Below are positions 43,076 through 52,820 of a stretch of DNA of 64,000 bases, piece after piece; position 1 is the first letter of the stretch; every line of letters starts with the position of its first letter. Below the pieces are notes generated by a model. That model made no database searches. It was not told the origin of the DNA and saw only the letters and a program-made list of their open reading frames with translations. The position numbers and the translations under genes were made by a program. Source of the stretch: Taibaiella sp. (GTDB taxonomy: Bacteria; Bacteroidota; Bacteroidia; Chitinophagales; Chitinophagaceae); assembly GCA_016786705.1 (NCBI GenBank), contig JAEUVV010000007.1:1-64000 (forward strand). Direction: 5' to 3'.

Positions 43076-46000
43076 TTAAGGTTGATAGACTAATTTAAAA
43101 GTATGTACTTCATTACCTTTAGTCACTTTCAGCAGGTAAGTGCCCTGGGCTAAACCTTCCAGGCTAAGCTGGTGCAAACCGGATTGACCGACATTTCCGG
43201 AACCGGTCACTTTTATCGCTTGTCCTGTTAAAGCAACCACTTCGATACCAGCGCCATCGTAACCTGCAGGCAACTTAACAAATACAGTTCCTCCCGTTTT
43301 AGTAGGATACACTTCAACCCCTTGTGTTTTGCACGCAGAATTTATGTTCACTGTTTCACTGTAAGCCAGCATACCGTCCCAATCTACCAAACGTAAACGA
43401 TAATAAGATTTGCCATTTGGTGTCGCCTTATCCGTATAAGCATAGTTATTGCTTGCTTTCGAATAAGCAACAGACGCGATCGCTTCGAACTTACGGCCAT
43501 CAGCGCTGCGCTCTACTACAAACTGCTTAAAGTTATCCGCTTTAACAACTTCCCAGCTTAATAGAGCCTGGCAGTTTTGCAGAGTTGCAGCAAAACCAGA
43601 TAAGGTAACCGGGAGTGGTTCGGCCAAAGTGATGCGGATATTATCACTGATCGTACAGCCGTCTACAAAATTAACCGTAACACTGTACACACCGGTATCC
43701 GTAACTACCAATGAATCCGCGGTACTGTTATTGTTCCAGGTGTATTGAGAAGACGGGTCGCCAAAGAAACCTATCGTATATAAGGTATACGGAAAATCAG
43801 TCGCTAGCAAAGCAGTATCGGGTCCTAAGCCATAGATCGGAGAGGCTCCATTGTAAGGTGCGATGTTCCAGTTGGTATTATTCAGCAAGTCAGTAGAATG
43901 ATCACGTGCCGTAAACGGTATACCGGGGCCTGCTGCCGTAATGCGGCGTAAACGTACATAATCGAAATCTACACTACCGTTGGTTCGTGTAATTGTAGCG
44001 TTTGCAGTTGTGCTGCTACTGGAGATTTCAGTAGCACGGCAAGGGGTACCACTGCCATACCAGGCATTATTGATCGTGGTATTGGTACCATTGGTAAAGG
44101 TATAAGTACTACCGGGGAAGAAGATCAAAGTGTCCATTACATTACCGGTACCATATACTGCCCCACCACCTTTGTACTCTACCGTACGGAAAGTGTTGTT
44201 TGTACCATTGATACCTGCCAGAGAAGCTCCGCTTATATTGGTAAAGGTAAGTTTGCCGATAGTTGCATTGCTTAATACCGCAGCAGTATTGACCGGCTCT
44301 GATACATTTACATTATTGTAAGTCATACCCTGGGCATTGAAGATTTCGGTATTAATAGTTGACCCGGCAGCATTTAAGGTATGCGCTGCAGCAGCACCAT
44401 TATAACGCCAAACCGTATCCAGGTTAAGCGTAGCGTTACTGATATCAATGCTCATTGTATTGGCCAGGCCTTCATTGTTAATACTTGCAATGTTCATTGT
44501 ACGGTTTGCCAGATTCAGCGTACCGTTATTTACTAATATATCGGTCTGGAGATTCGTATAGTTATTAGCGAAGCTAAGGCTACCCCCCACTTTAGACAAC
44601 CTGATGTCAAAATTACCCAGGACACTGCCGCTGATCACCGCGCTATTGTTGCTGATCAGGGTAAGTGGCGCTACGGTAAAGGTGGCTGCCGGGTTCAGCG
44701 CTATATTATCACCCCATGCTTCAACTGCTAAAGAGGCATTTTTATTCCAGATGGGGCTACTGGTAGCCGCAGACCAGTCCAGGTTACTGCAATAAGCGTT
44801 ACTTACATTTACCGTTACCGTTCTGCTTGCAGGAGTAAAACCACTGTTGGCATCAAAAAATACGTTATCATAAGGTGTGGGTACACAAGCGCCTCCTGCC
44901 CCACCGCTGGTGGTGCTCCAATGCGCGTTATCGCTCCAGTCGCCTGAGCCACCAACCCAATAACGTAGACTACCAGAGATGGCTGTAATATTCCAGCCAG
45001 TGTTACCACCGGCATCAGCACCTGTAACCGGAACTGCAGGGACACCTGTCGCGGCCATATTCTGTAAATATACATTAGACATGCTGATCACCGCTGCCGG
45101 ATCGAATTGGAAGCCGCCACTCGTAGCACCACGCATTTCCAGTAAACCAGTACAAGGAGTAGACTGGGCCAACAGGTATTTGTTAATTGTATTCGTACCG
45201 GTAAAACGGTAAGCACGTGAACTTGCCAGTAACAAGGTGTCAATCACGTTATTCCCCCCTTCAAAAAATCCGGAACCCATAAACTCCAGCCGGCCAATGG
45301 TATTAAAGCTGTCGATATTCGCTTCAGAAGTGGCATTAGTACCGGTGAAGGTCAGCTGACCAATGGTAGCATTGCGGATATTGAATGCCTGCGGGTTTCC
45401 GGAAGCATTGTAGGTCGCCTCAATTTTAGGATAACTCAATCCATCAATACCTAAAGCATAAGCAGTGGTAAGAAAAGAGCCTGCAGCGTTTAATGACTTA
45501 TTGCCGCCGGTGTAAGTCCAGCTGTTACCCACGGTAATGGCAGCATTAGTAATATCTACAGAACGTAGTGTATTAGACGATCCTGTAAAACGATTGAAGG
45601 TAAGCGTACGATCGGCCATACTTAAGTTGCCGCTAACGATAGTGATTACACCGCTGGCATTAGTCCAGTTGTCCATCAGGGTCACCTTACCGGCTCCGGT
45701 TTTACGAACGTTTAAGACTAAACTGCCTAAAGTACTTCCGTTAAAATAAACACCGGAGGTGGTTTCTGTACCAATAAAATCCAGTGCTGCATTCATTCTT
45801 ACCGCCGGGGTAAGAAAAGCAGAACCATACACATTCATTGCAGTTGTGGTCGATTCATTAAAAGTAGTGGTACCTACACCCGTTACCCAGTTCATATTAT
45901 AGCAATAAGCATTGCCGCTGGTAGTCACAATCTGGTTACTGCCCAGCCCGCTCGCCGCGTCAAAGATAACCGTATCGGCAATGAAAGGGATACAGGCACC

Positions 46001-47374
46001 GCCCGCTCCGCCGCTGGTATAGCTCCAGTGGGTATTATCGTTCCAGTCCCCGGCACCGCCTACCCAGTAGAGATTAGTACCCGAAAGTGAGGCCGGAGAG
46101 GTAATATTGAAACCCGTGTTGCCATCGCCATCCACACCGGAAACGTTGATCGGTGCAGGCAAACCGTAGGCCTTAATATTGGTCAGGAATACGTTATCAA
46201 TCAGGGTGGTTGCAGTAGGGGCAAACATCAGGCGCACAGAATCCGCAGCGGTAATTTCAGTAAATGCCTGGCAGGTACCGCCCTGGGCTTGCATATAGCT
46301 GCTAATATTGATGGTTCCGGCCAGCGTAGTAGATTGATTAGCACCCAGCAAAAGACTATCTATGGTATTAATACCGGTGATTTGCGTTCTGCCGGTAGCC
46401 GTCACCTTACGGATGGTGTTTCCGGAAGCTACGAAGGCAATGCCGCCAAAGTAGATACTACCTATGGTATTATTATTACTTATAGAGCCCTGCCCGGCAA
46501 ATACCAACGTATCCACCGTATTGTTGCTGGTAATGTCAGAAAAGACCTGCAACGTTTGGGAAAAATAGAGGGCTTTAAATGTAGTCCCATTGATTACGTT
46601 GGTATTAGGACCGCCGGCAAGGGTTGAGGTTGCCTTATTGTAGATACCACCATCGGTAACAATACCACCTGCTGTAAGCAAAGAGCCAGTCGTGTTCAGG
46701 GTCTTATTGGCGCCCAGCACGCGGTAGGATGAAGTTGTCGTAAGGTTGGCATTGGTCATGTCCAATGTACGTGTATTAGTATTATCACTCACGAACTGGT
46801 TAAGCGCGACCGTTCTTCCCGAAATATCTAAGACCCCTGAAGTCAGTGTAAGCCCACTGGCACCATAAGTTGTTGTGGTAGCGGGGATATTCAGGTTGTC
46901 ATTTAAGGTCAGGCTGCTTCCTGGCTTGTCTACCTCCAGGGTCAGCTCGCCCAGTACCGTACCATTGGCGGTAAGGTTGGCCGCAGTAGCTCCCTTAAAC
47001 ACAAAACGGGTATTATAGGTAGTAGTGGGCGATAGGCTCGTACTACCACTGATCTGTACCGAGTACAATACATTGCCCGAGGTAAAATTCGGATTGTTGG
47101 GCACCGCATTCCAGCTCATGTTATTACAAAAACCATTAGCATCGAGTGTTACGGTGCGGTCTGCTACCGTAGTGCCAAAGCCACTCTGGTTGGTAAAGAA
47201 TACATTGTCCGCTGCTGACGGGACAATACTGGGAATACTGCCGGTAGGACTGTTCAGGCGCCAGTGGTTCAGGTCACTCCAGCTACCGCCGCCGTTCACC
47301 CAATAATAGTCTGCTGCGCTTGCTGTATAGGCACAAAGCGGCAGCAAGCACATAAGTAATGCTTTTTTCATCAA
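43076..47374 (-). CDS. Giant secreted repeat protein with T9SS type A signal
   Basis: The 1432-aa product has a signal peptide (KKALLMCLLPLCAYTASAAD). Three ~400-residue repeats each open with YWVNGGGSWSDLNHW, YWVGGAGDWNDNTHW or YWVGGSGDWSDNAHW, then beta-strand-rich runs such as LGSLVLNVRK and TITLDGN-like ladders, suggesting a beta-helix adhesin. The C-terminal ~220 residues contain LSGFAATLQNCQALLSWEVV with NFKQFVVERSADGRKFE (typical Bacteroidota secreted module) and a type A sorting domain (VEVYPTKTGGTVFVKL ... LEGLAQGTYLLKV). Its promoter/leader matches that of the AraC-type regulator at 48180. Confidence 0.9.
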   Translation of the reverse strand: MMKKALLMCLLPLCAYTASAADYYWVNGGGSWSDLNHWRLNSPTGSIPSIVPSAADNVFFTNQSGFGTTVADRTVTLDANGFCNNMSWNAVPNNPNFTSGNVLYSVQISGSTSLSPTTTYNTRFVFKGATAANLTANGTVLGELTLEVDKPGSSLTLNDNLNIPATTTTYGASGLTLTSGVLDISGRTVALNQFVSDNTNTRTLDMTNANLTTTSSYRVLGANKTLNTTGSLLTAGGIVTDGGIYNKATSTLAGGPNTNVINGTTFKALYFSQTLQVFSDITSNNTVDTLVFAGQGSISNNNTIGSIYFGGIAFVASGNTIRKVTATGRTQITGINTIDSLLLGANQSTTLAGTINISSYMQAQGGTCQAFTEITAADSVRLMFAPTATTLIDNVFLTNIKAYGLPAPINVSGVDGDGNTGFNITSPASLSGTNLYWVGGAGDWNDNTHWSYTSGGAGGACIPFIADTVIFDAASGLGSNQIVTTSGNAYCYNMNWVTGVGTTTFNESTTTAMNVYGSAFLTPAVRMNAALDFIGTETTSGVYFNGSTLGSLVLNVRKTGAGKVTLMDNWTNASGVITIVSGNLSMADRTLTFNRFTGSSNTLRSVDITNAAITVGNSWTYTGGNKSLNAAGSFLTTAYALGIDGLSYPKIEATYNASGNPQAFNIRNATIGQLTFTGTNATSEANIDSFNTIGRLEFMGSGFFEGGNNVIDTLLLASSRAYRFTGTNTINKYLLAQSTPCTGLLEMRGATSGGFQFDPAAVISMSNVYLQNMAATGVPAVPVTGADAGGNTGWNITAISGSLRYWVGGSGDWSDNAHWSTTSGGAGGACVPTPYDNVFFDANSGFTPASRTVTVNVSNAYCSNLDWSAATSSPIWNKNASLAVEAWGDNIALNPAATFTVAPLTLISNNSAVISGSVLGNFDIRLSKVGGSLSFANNYTNLQTDILVNNGTLNLANRTMNIASINNEGLANTMSIDISNATLNLDTVWRYNGAAAAHTLNAAGSTINTEIFNAQGMTYNNVNVSEPVNTAAVLSNATIGKLTFTNISGASLAGINGTNNTFRTVEYKGGGAVYGTGNVMDTLIFFPGSTYTFTNGTNTTINNAWYGSGTPCRATEISSSSTTANATITRTNGSVDFDYVRLRRITAAGPGIPFTARDHSTDLLNNTNWNIAPYNGASPIYGLGPDTALLATDFPYTLYTIGFFGDPSSQYTWNNNSTADSLVVTDTGVYSVTVNFVDGCTISDNIRITLAEPLPVTLSGFAATLQNCQALLSWEVVKADNFKQFVVERSADGRKFEAIASVAYSKASNNYAYTDKATPNGKSYYRLRLVDWDGMLAYSETVNINSACKTQGVEVYPTKTGGTVFVKLPAGYDGAGIEVVALTGQAIKVTGSGNVGQSGLHQLSLEGLAQGTYLLKVTKGNEVHTFKLVYQP

Positions 47375-47420
47375 GTAATGATTAAATTGGTTAAAAAATG
47401 TTTACATACTGTACAATACT

Positions 47421-47530
47421 ATTGACACAGGAAGGCGGGATTTTTTTTCAGGGAATAGGTTAAAAAGGTCAAATAGGTTGCCACAAAAATAATATCCACA
47501 TTTCCAATACTTAACTAATTTTAAAAAATT
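47421..47530 (-). promoter_or_regulatory. Promoter/leader shared with the TPR-AraC gene
   Basis: This ~105-bp region upstream of the 1432-aa gene aligns with 49886-49990 upstream of the TPR-AraC gene. Shared words (plus strand): ACAGGAAGGC, AATAGGTT, CAAAAATAATATCCA, CAATAC.TAACTAA. On the minus strand this gives TATTTTTG as a common -7 box, followed by a similar untranslated leader. Confidence 0.7.
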
Positions 47531-48179
47531 ATCAGAAAGGCAATATTAAGATCAAGTAGCAGCATATAATGTATAATTTCATAAGTTATAATATTTAAAA
47601 TTGTCCGGCTATATCAATGAGCCTTAGCTAAGTGTACAATAAAGCGCAGCCCAGCCCCCTAACCTCAAACAGTCATTATGACAGCCCTCCAAATCCTTGC
47701 TTTCGCCCCAAAATAAACAGATCGACTCCCTTAATAATCAAACCGCTCTTTAAGGCTAACTAATAATATGCAATAAAAATTATGTGCACAATGATAGCCC
47801 GATTGTGCCATAAGGTGTAATATAGGAATGTCTGTTTTCCTGAATCTGGACAGCACAACGTTAATAAATATTGAAAATCAAATAATAACGCATAAAAAAA
47901 CCACCTAGAATGAAAGTTGCTAAAATCATAGTGATAAATCACATCCCTAAAGGATAACAACCACTTGTTATAAACAGATGTATAAGCAGGGGTTGCAATA
48001 TCCTATGTAGGGTATTGCAAAGCTTCCGCGGCAACACACGACTCCGTCATTATGACGGTGCTTTCAACACAATAAAACTTAGGAATGAAGCATAATAGGA
48101 AAAGGAAAATTTCAGTACGACTGAAGCAGAAGTACAGGATGTAAATACTTACAAAATGCTTTCGCAAGAGGCTGGGAGT
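47531..48179. other. Long intergenic region with palindromes
   Basis: No convincing ORF. GTCATTATGAC occurs at 47672-47682 and again inside a 15-bp palindrome CCGTCATTATGACGG at 48044-48058. TTGCAATA (47993-48000) faces its complement TATTGCAA (48013-48020) with CC/GG inside. These are candidate operators or processing sites upstream of the 1432-aa gene. Confidence 0.45.
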
Positions 48180-49835
48180 TTATTCCTTGCCGGACAAAGA
48201 TTCTTCTTCCAGGTACTGAATGAACACAGAAGGCGAAATACCGGTAACCGATTTGAATATTGCTGCGAATTTACTGTGGGAAGAAAATCCGGCCTCATCA
48301 GCCAGGGTACTAATTTTATATTTTCTCCATACGGCGTCCTTACGCAAGCACTCAATGATATAATTTATTCTTAGTTCGTTAATATAGCCGTTAAAGTCTT
48401 TTTGCTTATGCAAATTGATCGCACGGGAAAGGTACTTAGTATTAGTATTGATATGACCGGCCAGGTAAGAGAGAGAAATATTCCGGTTAGTAAAAAGTGT
48501 TCCCGCTTCGAATTCCTGTAAATGGTTCAGTATTTTCCGCATTGTTTCCTCGGGAATAGCGGTGAGTTCCCGGGATTGTTCCCCGCCAGAGGCAAGTCCA
48601 ATTCCTGGCGCCAGCACCTCTTCCGGCACAGAAATTGGCACTTCCGGTAGCTGCTCAGGGCTGGCAGATACCTCTGCCGGCAGCGCAGCAGGTTCCTGCA
48701 ACTTTCGCTGCTCTTCTCTTTCATTCATTCGGGTGAGTACTGCTTCAAACCGGGCTTTTTGCTGTCGTCTCGTTATGATTATAAAAATGACGCTACCAGC
48801 AATAAGGACCAGGGCGGCAAGGATAAAGACATTTTTATAGCTTCCCTGCTTAACTTCATTCAGATAGTTTTTTTCCAAATCTGAAAAAGTACGGTCCAGG
48901 AAGGAATCACTCCTTATGGTCATTGTTGTTCGGGCCGTATCCTGCATTTTCTGGGCCTGGCTCAATTGCTCTATATCGGCTACCATAGCGGCATATTTCT
49001 TTACCGTTTCATACACCACCAACTTTAATTGCTGGTAATGGGACCGGTCTGCTATGCCTTGTGCACTATCCAGCCATTGCCTGGCGGCCTGCATATCTTC
49101 CAGCTCCATGTACACTTCTGACATTCCCTTCATGATCAGCCCGCCAACATAATTCTCGGGCAGTTTTTCCAGGTGCTTAAGCCCTTTATTATAATGGAGC
49201 AAAGCGGAATCATACAATTTTAACCCGGCATAGGCATCGCCAATCAGCTGCTCGTTATTAGCAGTCAGTAAGTCAATATCTTTTTTGGATGCATTGTTAA
49301 AATAATTTTGCGCATTATTGACATCCGCAATCGTTTTCCGGTATTTTTTTTCTTCGAAGGCACAAAAGGCCTGTTCCTGGTACATGAAGCCAATTGTACT
49401 GTTAGCCCTTTCCGGATTACTGATTTTCCTGGCAACGTCCATAGCTTCCAGGGAATACTTATTTGATTTTTGATATAACCTTAGCCCACGATATTGTGAA
49501 GCCAGGAACCCGGCAACCCGGGCTTGCCAGTTATAGTCATCTGTCTGCCGGGCAAGCTTCTGCGCTTTTTCCGCAAAAACCACCGCATTAGACAAATCTC
49601 CTGTTTGCTGGTATAAAGTAGCCGACAACATCAGGCTCCGTACCTTGAAAGTTGCCCCTTCGACATGCTCAAAAAGAGAATCTGCAGTCTTCAAAGCCTT
49701 ATTGAAGTCAGTATGCGAGGTTTCTAAATAAGTCTTAAGGTATATTTGTTCAAAAACCTCCGGGTCCTGGGCAAGCGCACGCGAACACAAAATGGTAAGC
49801 AGGCTTACCAATATGAAAAAAATCTTCAAAATCAA
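48180..49835 (-). CDS. TPR-containing AraC-type regulator
   Basis: The 551-aa product has a signal peptide (LKIFFILVSLLTILCSRALA), extracytoplasmic TPR-like helical repeats to about residue 300, a transmembrane helix (KNVFILAALVLIAGSVIFII) and a cytoplasmic tail ending in an AraC-type DNA-binding domain (ISLSYLAGHINTNTKYLSRA ... ISTLADEAGFSSHSKFAAIF). It can pass a periplasmic signal directly to DNA. The leader matches that of the secreted gene at 43076, so both itself and that gene are likely targets. Confidence 0.88.
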   Translation of the reverse strand: MILKIFFILVSLLTILCSRALAQDPEVFEQIYLKTYLETSHTDFNKALKTADSLFEHVEGATFKVRSLMLSATLYQQTGDLSNAVVFAEKAQKLARQTDDYNWQARVAGFLASQYRGLRLYQKSNKYSLEAMDVARKISNPERANSTIGFMYQEQAFCAFEEKKYRKTIADVNNAQNYFNNASKKDIDLLTANNEQLIGDAYAGLKLYDSALLHYNKGLKHLEKLPENYVGGLIMKGMSEVYMELEDMQAARQWLDSAQGIADRSHYQQLKLVVYETVKKYAAMVADIEQLSQAQKMQDTARTTMTIRSDSFLDRTFSDLEKNYLNEVKQGSYKNVFILAALVLIAGSVIFIIITRRQQKARFEAVLTRMNEREEQRKLQEPAALPAEVSASPEQLPEVPISVPEEVLAPGIGLASGGEQSRELTAIPEETMRKILNHLQEFEAGTLFTNRNISLSYLAGHINTNTKYLSRAINLHKQKDFNGYINELRINYIIECLRKDAVWRKYKISTLADEAGFSSHSKFAAIFKSVTGISPSVFIQYLEEESLSGKE

Positions 49836-49885
49836 GAAATTAAAAAATACTATTTAACCGCAACGAAACATTGCGTTTATTATGA

Positions 49886-49990
49886 CATTGTATCACAGGA
49901 AGGCCGGAGGATTTTTCGGTAGTCTAAAAAGACTAATAGGTTATGGCAAAAATAATATCCATTTTCACAATACCTAACTAAATCTCAAAA
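49886..49990 (-). promoter_or_regulatory. Promoter/leader shared with the 1432-aa gene
   Basis: Counterpart of 47421-47530. Here the leader also has a TAGTC-TTTTTA-GACTA hairpin that is only partly kept in the other copy. TATTTTTG is the common -7 box. Confidence 0.7.
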
Positions 49991-50048
49991 TTTATCGGGA
50001 TGACAATAAAAAAAGTAATTATTCTCTACAAAGCCAAAAATTACCGAT

Positions 50049-50180
50049 ATGAAAAATTACATAATATATAGACAAAAGCTGAATACAGGCAAGCGTTTCA
50101 CCCTCCAACACTTAAGCAGGAAAATAAAACAAAAAGGTATTCCATCTGAATCACGTAATATTTCAATCAGATACCTATAA
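50049..50180 (+). CDS. Possible 43-aa small protein
   Basis: An ATG-started frame of 43 basic residues (MKNYIIYRQKLNTGKRFTLQ ... ESRNISIRYL) in the gap 49991-50328, which otherwise shows nothing. No promoter, partner or family support; it may be chance. Confidence 0.2.
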   Translation: MKNYIIYRQKLNTGKRFTLQHLSRKIKQKGIPSESRNISIRYL

Positions 50181-50328
50181 GAGCAAAAAAATATACTTAA
50201 CTCAAATTGATTTACCAAACGTATCAGTAAGTGTACTTAAAGAGGGCTTAAATAAGCGAACCTGCTGTTCTTTAATCAATTTAATAAATCCCGTAGCACA
50301 GTGTTGATAAATTACGACTTTAGGTAAC

Positions 50329-51402
50329 TTATGGCTGCATGCCCATTTGCCGGATCAACCTGAAGTGTGAGGATAAAGCTTTAAGAAAACTCCGGGTAGA
50401 TAAATACTGGAGATCAAACTCATTACATTTCTTCCTTACTATTTCACTGATAGCAGGATAATGAATGTGACTTATCTTAGGGAATAAATGATGTTCCACC
50501 TGGTAATTTAATCCTCCGGAAAGATAGGTAATAAGCTTGTTGCCGGGAGAAAAGTTAGCGGTAGTTTTTATTTGATGGATCGCCCATTCGTTTTCAATAA
50601 TTACCGTATCATTAATACCAACAAAAGCAAATTCAGTTTCTTCAACAACGTGTGCCAGCTGGAAAACAAAGGCAGTCGTTAAACCCATTATTGCATTAAG
50701 TATCAAAAAACCGGTCAGCCACTTTAGCCATCCTAATAAAAGTATAGGCAATAGGATGTACAGGAACAAATATACTATCTTGCTGGCCCAGAAGATAATA
50801 TGCTCTTTCCGGTTCATTTTCGGCAGCTTGCTTGTATATACTTTCCGGGTAAAATATCTTTTAAAATCCTGCCAAAGCATCCAGAACAGGGTACTGACAG
50901 CATATAACAGAGGCAGGTAAATCTGCTGTACCCTGTGCGCAGGCATCCATTTCTGGGTGCTGCACATTCTTACAAACGGGCTTTTGGCAATGTCATCATC
51001 CATGCCGTCTACATTCGTGTAAGTATGATGGATGATATTGTGTTTCTGTTTCCAGATAAAACTATTACCGCCAATAAGATTCAGGGTATAGCCAAGCAAT
51101 TCATTCACCTTACTATTTGCGGAATAGCTGCCGTGACAGGCATCATGCATTACATTAAAACCGATAAGCGCCAGTACGAAACCTAATAATCCACTGAGCA
51201 AAAATCCAAAGATTGCCGGCATAGCAACAAATAACAGTAAGCAGTAAGCAAGCAGCGCTACAATAAACAGAAGCGACGTTTTAAGAAAAAGACGCCGGTT
51301 ACCGGTTTTGCGGATATTATTTTGTTGAAAATACGCCTCAACAGCTTGTTTTAGCGCAGGGTAGAAAATAGCTTGTTTGTTGTTATAAGTTACTTTTGGC
51401 AT
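50329..51402 (-). CDS. Fatty acid desaturase (acyl-CoA/linoleoyl-type)
   Basis: The 357-aa membrane di-iron enzyme has the three histidine boxes: HDACH (86-90), HNIIHH (121-126) and QVEHH (301-305). The QxxHH third box is that of front-end/delta-6-like desaturases. Two pairs of membrane helices flank the boxes. It introduces double bonds into membrane fatty acids, often at low temperature; the nearby cspA cluster on the same strand fits a cold response but is separated by a repeat. TATATTTG at 51506-51513 (minus) is a likely promoter box. Confidence 0.92.
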   Translation of the reverse strand: MPKVTYNNKQAIFYPALKQAVEAYFQQNNIRKTGNRRLFLKTSLLFIVALLAYCLLLFVAMPAIFGFLLSGLLGFVLALIGFNVMHDACHGSYSANSKVNELLGYTLNLIGGNSFIWKQKHNIIHHTYTNVDGMDDDIAKSPFVRMCSTQKWMPAHRVQQIYLPLLYAVSTLFWMLWQDFKRYFTRKVYTSKLPKMNRKEHIIFWASKIVYLFLYILLPILLLGWLKWLTGFLILNAIMGLTTAFVFQLAHVVEETEFAFVGINDTVIIENEWAIHQIKTTANFSPGNKLITYLSGGLNYQVEHHLFPKISHIHYPAISEIVRKKCNEFDLQYLSTRSFLKALSSHFRLIRQMGMQP

Positions 51403-51554
51403 TTTTAGTATTGATTAAGGAATAAAATATTATTCCTAATTAACCAAGTGGCAAGAGCAACCTAAGATAGCTGGGAAGCTTCTAATATAGAATAAATTAT
51501 CAGTGCAAATATAAGGATTAAGATGTTAGGCTTTAGCTAATATATCAAAATAAA

Positions 51555-51692
51555 AAGAGGCTGTCCCAAAAGCAAAAATTCTTGTCACATTTAGTTTGTC
51601 GAAATGCGTCAAGAATTCAGTATTAAATTTGTCTATATTTCGACGGAGCTCAATATGACAAATTTTGATCACCTTTTTAGACAGCTACTTCA
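51555..51692. repeat. MITE-like repeat, copy 1
   Basis: About 138 bp with imperfect inverted ends (AGAGGCTGTCCCAAAAG on the left, TTTTTAGACAGCTACTTC on the right). The inside (TTTGTCGAAATGCGTCAAGA, CGACGGAGCTCAATATGACA) is almost the same in copy 2 at 55757-55903. No coding capacity. Ends of the GAGGCTGTC type are common on IS elements of the IS5/IS1182 kind, the likely mobilisers. Confidence 0.7.
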
Positions 51693-51753
51693 CTAAGTGT
51701 ACATTAGTATTATAATATGGATATTACAATGCCCTGATAATATTTTCAGGCAT

Positions 51754-51978
51754 CTATTTTTTATCTGGCTGACCCTTTCTGATAATTTTGATTACTTCTT
51801 CTCTGCCTTTGTTCAGTCTTTCCTGAACTCTGGTAAGCAACTCGTTTTTTTTACCATCCTCAAACTTTAAATCTGAAATGGTCAATTGCGGAAACTTTTC
51901 TTTAAGCAGGTTAGACTGCTGTTCCCAATTACCTATCATTTTAAAACTGCCATCCGCACTGTTGTTACTATGTTCCAT
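51754..51978 (-). CDS. CsbD-like small stress protein
   Basis: A 74-aa soluble protein. GSFKMIGNWEQQSNLLKEKF resembles the start of CsbD-type general stress proteins; the rest (LTISDLKFEDGKKNELLTRV) fits the small helical fold. It lies upstream of the desaturase and downstream of cspA on the same strand. Function in the family is unclear. Confidence 0.65.
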   Translation of the reverse strand: MEHSNNSADGSFKMIGNWEQQSNLLKEKFPQLTISDLKFEDGKKNELLTRVQERLNKGREEVIKIIRKGQPDKK

Positions 51979-52136
51979 TTTTAAAATTTAGCCTGTGAAT
52001 GAATCTTCACAGTGTAAAGGTGCACTCCCTTTAAAATTATTGATGTTTCAGCAGTATTTATCCTTTCGCATGTTAAATATATATGGTTACTGGATTTGCA
52101 GTGGCACGCTCCATACTTAAGGTGTTTACATTATAC

Positions 52137-52171
52137 AAAAAGGGATAAAGCTATTTAACTTTATCCCTTTC
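52137..52171 (-). terminator. Intrinsic terminator of cspA
   Basis: On the minus strand AAAGGGATAAAG-TTAAATAG-CTTTATCCCTTT followed by TTGT. Confidence 0.85.
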
Positions 52172-52192
52172 AAACCATGTATGAATGAGTTA

Positions 52193-52384
52193 TTAGGCTA
52201 ATCTTACATTGATAGCATTCAGGCCCTTTTTACCTTGCTGCACGTCATAAACGACACTGTCACTTTCACGGATATCGCTTTGCAACCCACTTATGTGTAC
52301 AAAGATGTCTTCTGTACCGTTATTAGGTGTAATAAATCCGAATCCTTTTGATTCATTGAAGAATTTTACTTTTCCTTCTTGCAT
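52193..52384 (-). CDS. Cold shock protein (CspA family)
   Basis: A 63-aa single OB-fold RNA chaperone. RNP1 is in NESKGFGFI and RNP2 in DIFVHIS. The start MQEGKVKFFN is standard. The family binds single-stranded RNA/DNA and melts secondary structure, often after cold shock. The 150-nt upstream stretch before the RRM gene may be its leader; two RRM genes are upstream on the same strand. Confidence 0.95.
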   Translation of the reverse strand: MQEGKVKFFNESKGFGFITPNNGTEDIFVHISGLQSDIRESDSVVYDVQQGKKGLNAINVRLA

Positions 52385-52547
52385 TGTAATTGTATTTAAA
52401 TATAAAAAAATATTTTAATCTCCTGATTATTCAGCGTATTTACATCAGGTCTTTAACCTTTTCATGTTTACCCTTATTATTCAGTAGTAATAAACTTTGT
52501 TGTTCGCGGTAATTCACCGGCCGTCAATAGACCCAAACAGTACCTGC

Positions 52548-52778
52548 TCATATTTCATAGACGATAAGATAGTGCTCTTTGAAATTAGCATTGTGTAATG
52601 TTGTAATAATACTTCTGCCATCAACATCTTCTTTTATCTCCACATGCGCATTACACAGAGATCTGCCATGACTGTCCCTTGTAATTTTAATGCTTGTTAC
52701 AGAGCCAAATCCGGATAACAGGTAGTAAATATCCTGCTCGGAGACGCTAAGCGGCAGATTCCCAAGGAACAGATGCAT
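52548..52778 (-). CDS. RRM-domain RNA-binding protein, copy 1
   Basis: A 76-aa single RNA recognition motif: RNP2 as LFLGNLPL, RNP1-like region DSHGRSLCNAHVEI. The RNP1 octamer is less canonical (missing the K-G-F-G-F-V form and both aromatics), so RNA binding may be weaker or different from copy 2. Such small RRM proteins are general RNA binders in Bacteroidota, many of which lack Hfq. Same strand as cspA and copy 2. Confidence 0.85.
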   Translation of the reverse strand: MHLFLGNLPLSVSEQDIYYLLSGFGSVTSIKITRDSHGRSLCNAHVEIKEDVDGRSIITTLHNANFKEHYLIVYEI

Positions 52779-52820
52779 GCAATAAATTTTACAGGGTTAA
52801 GGCAAATGGTTTTCCTGAAG

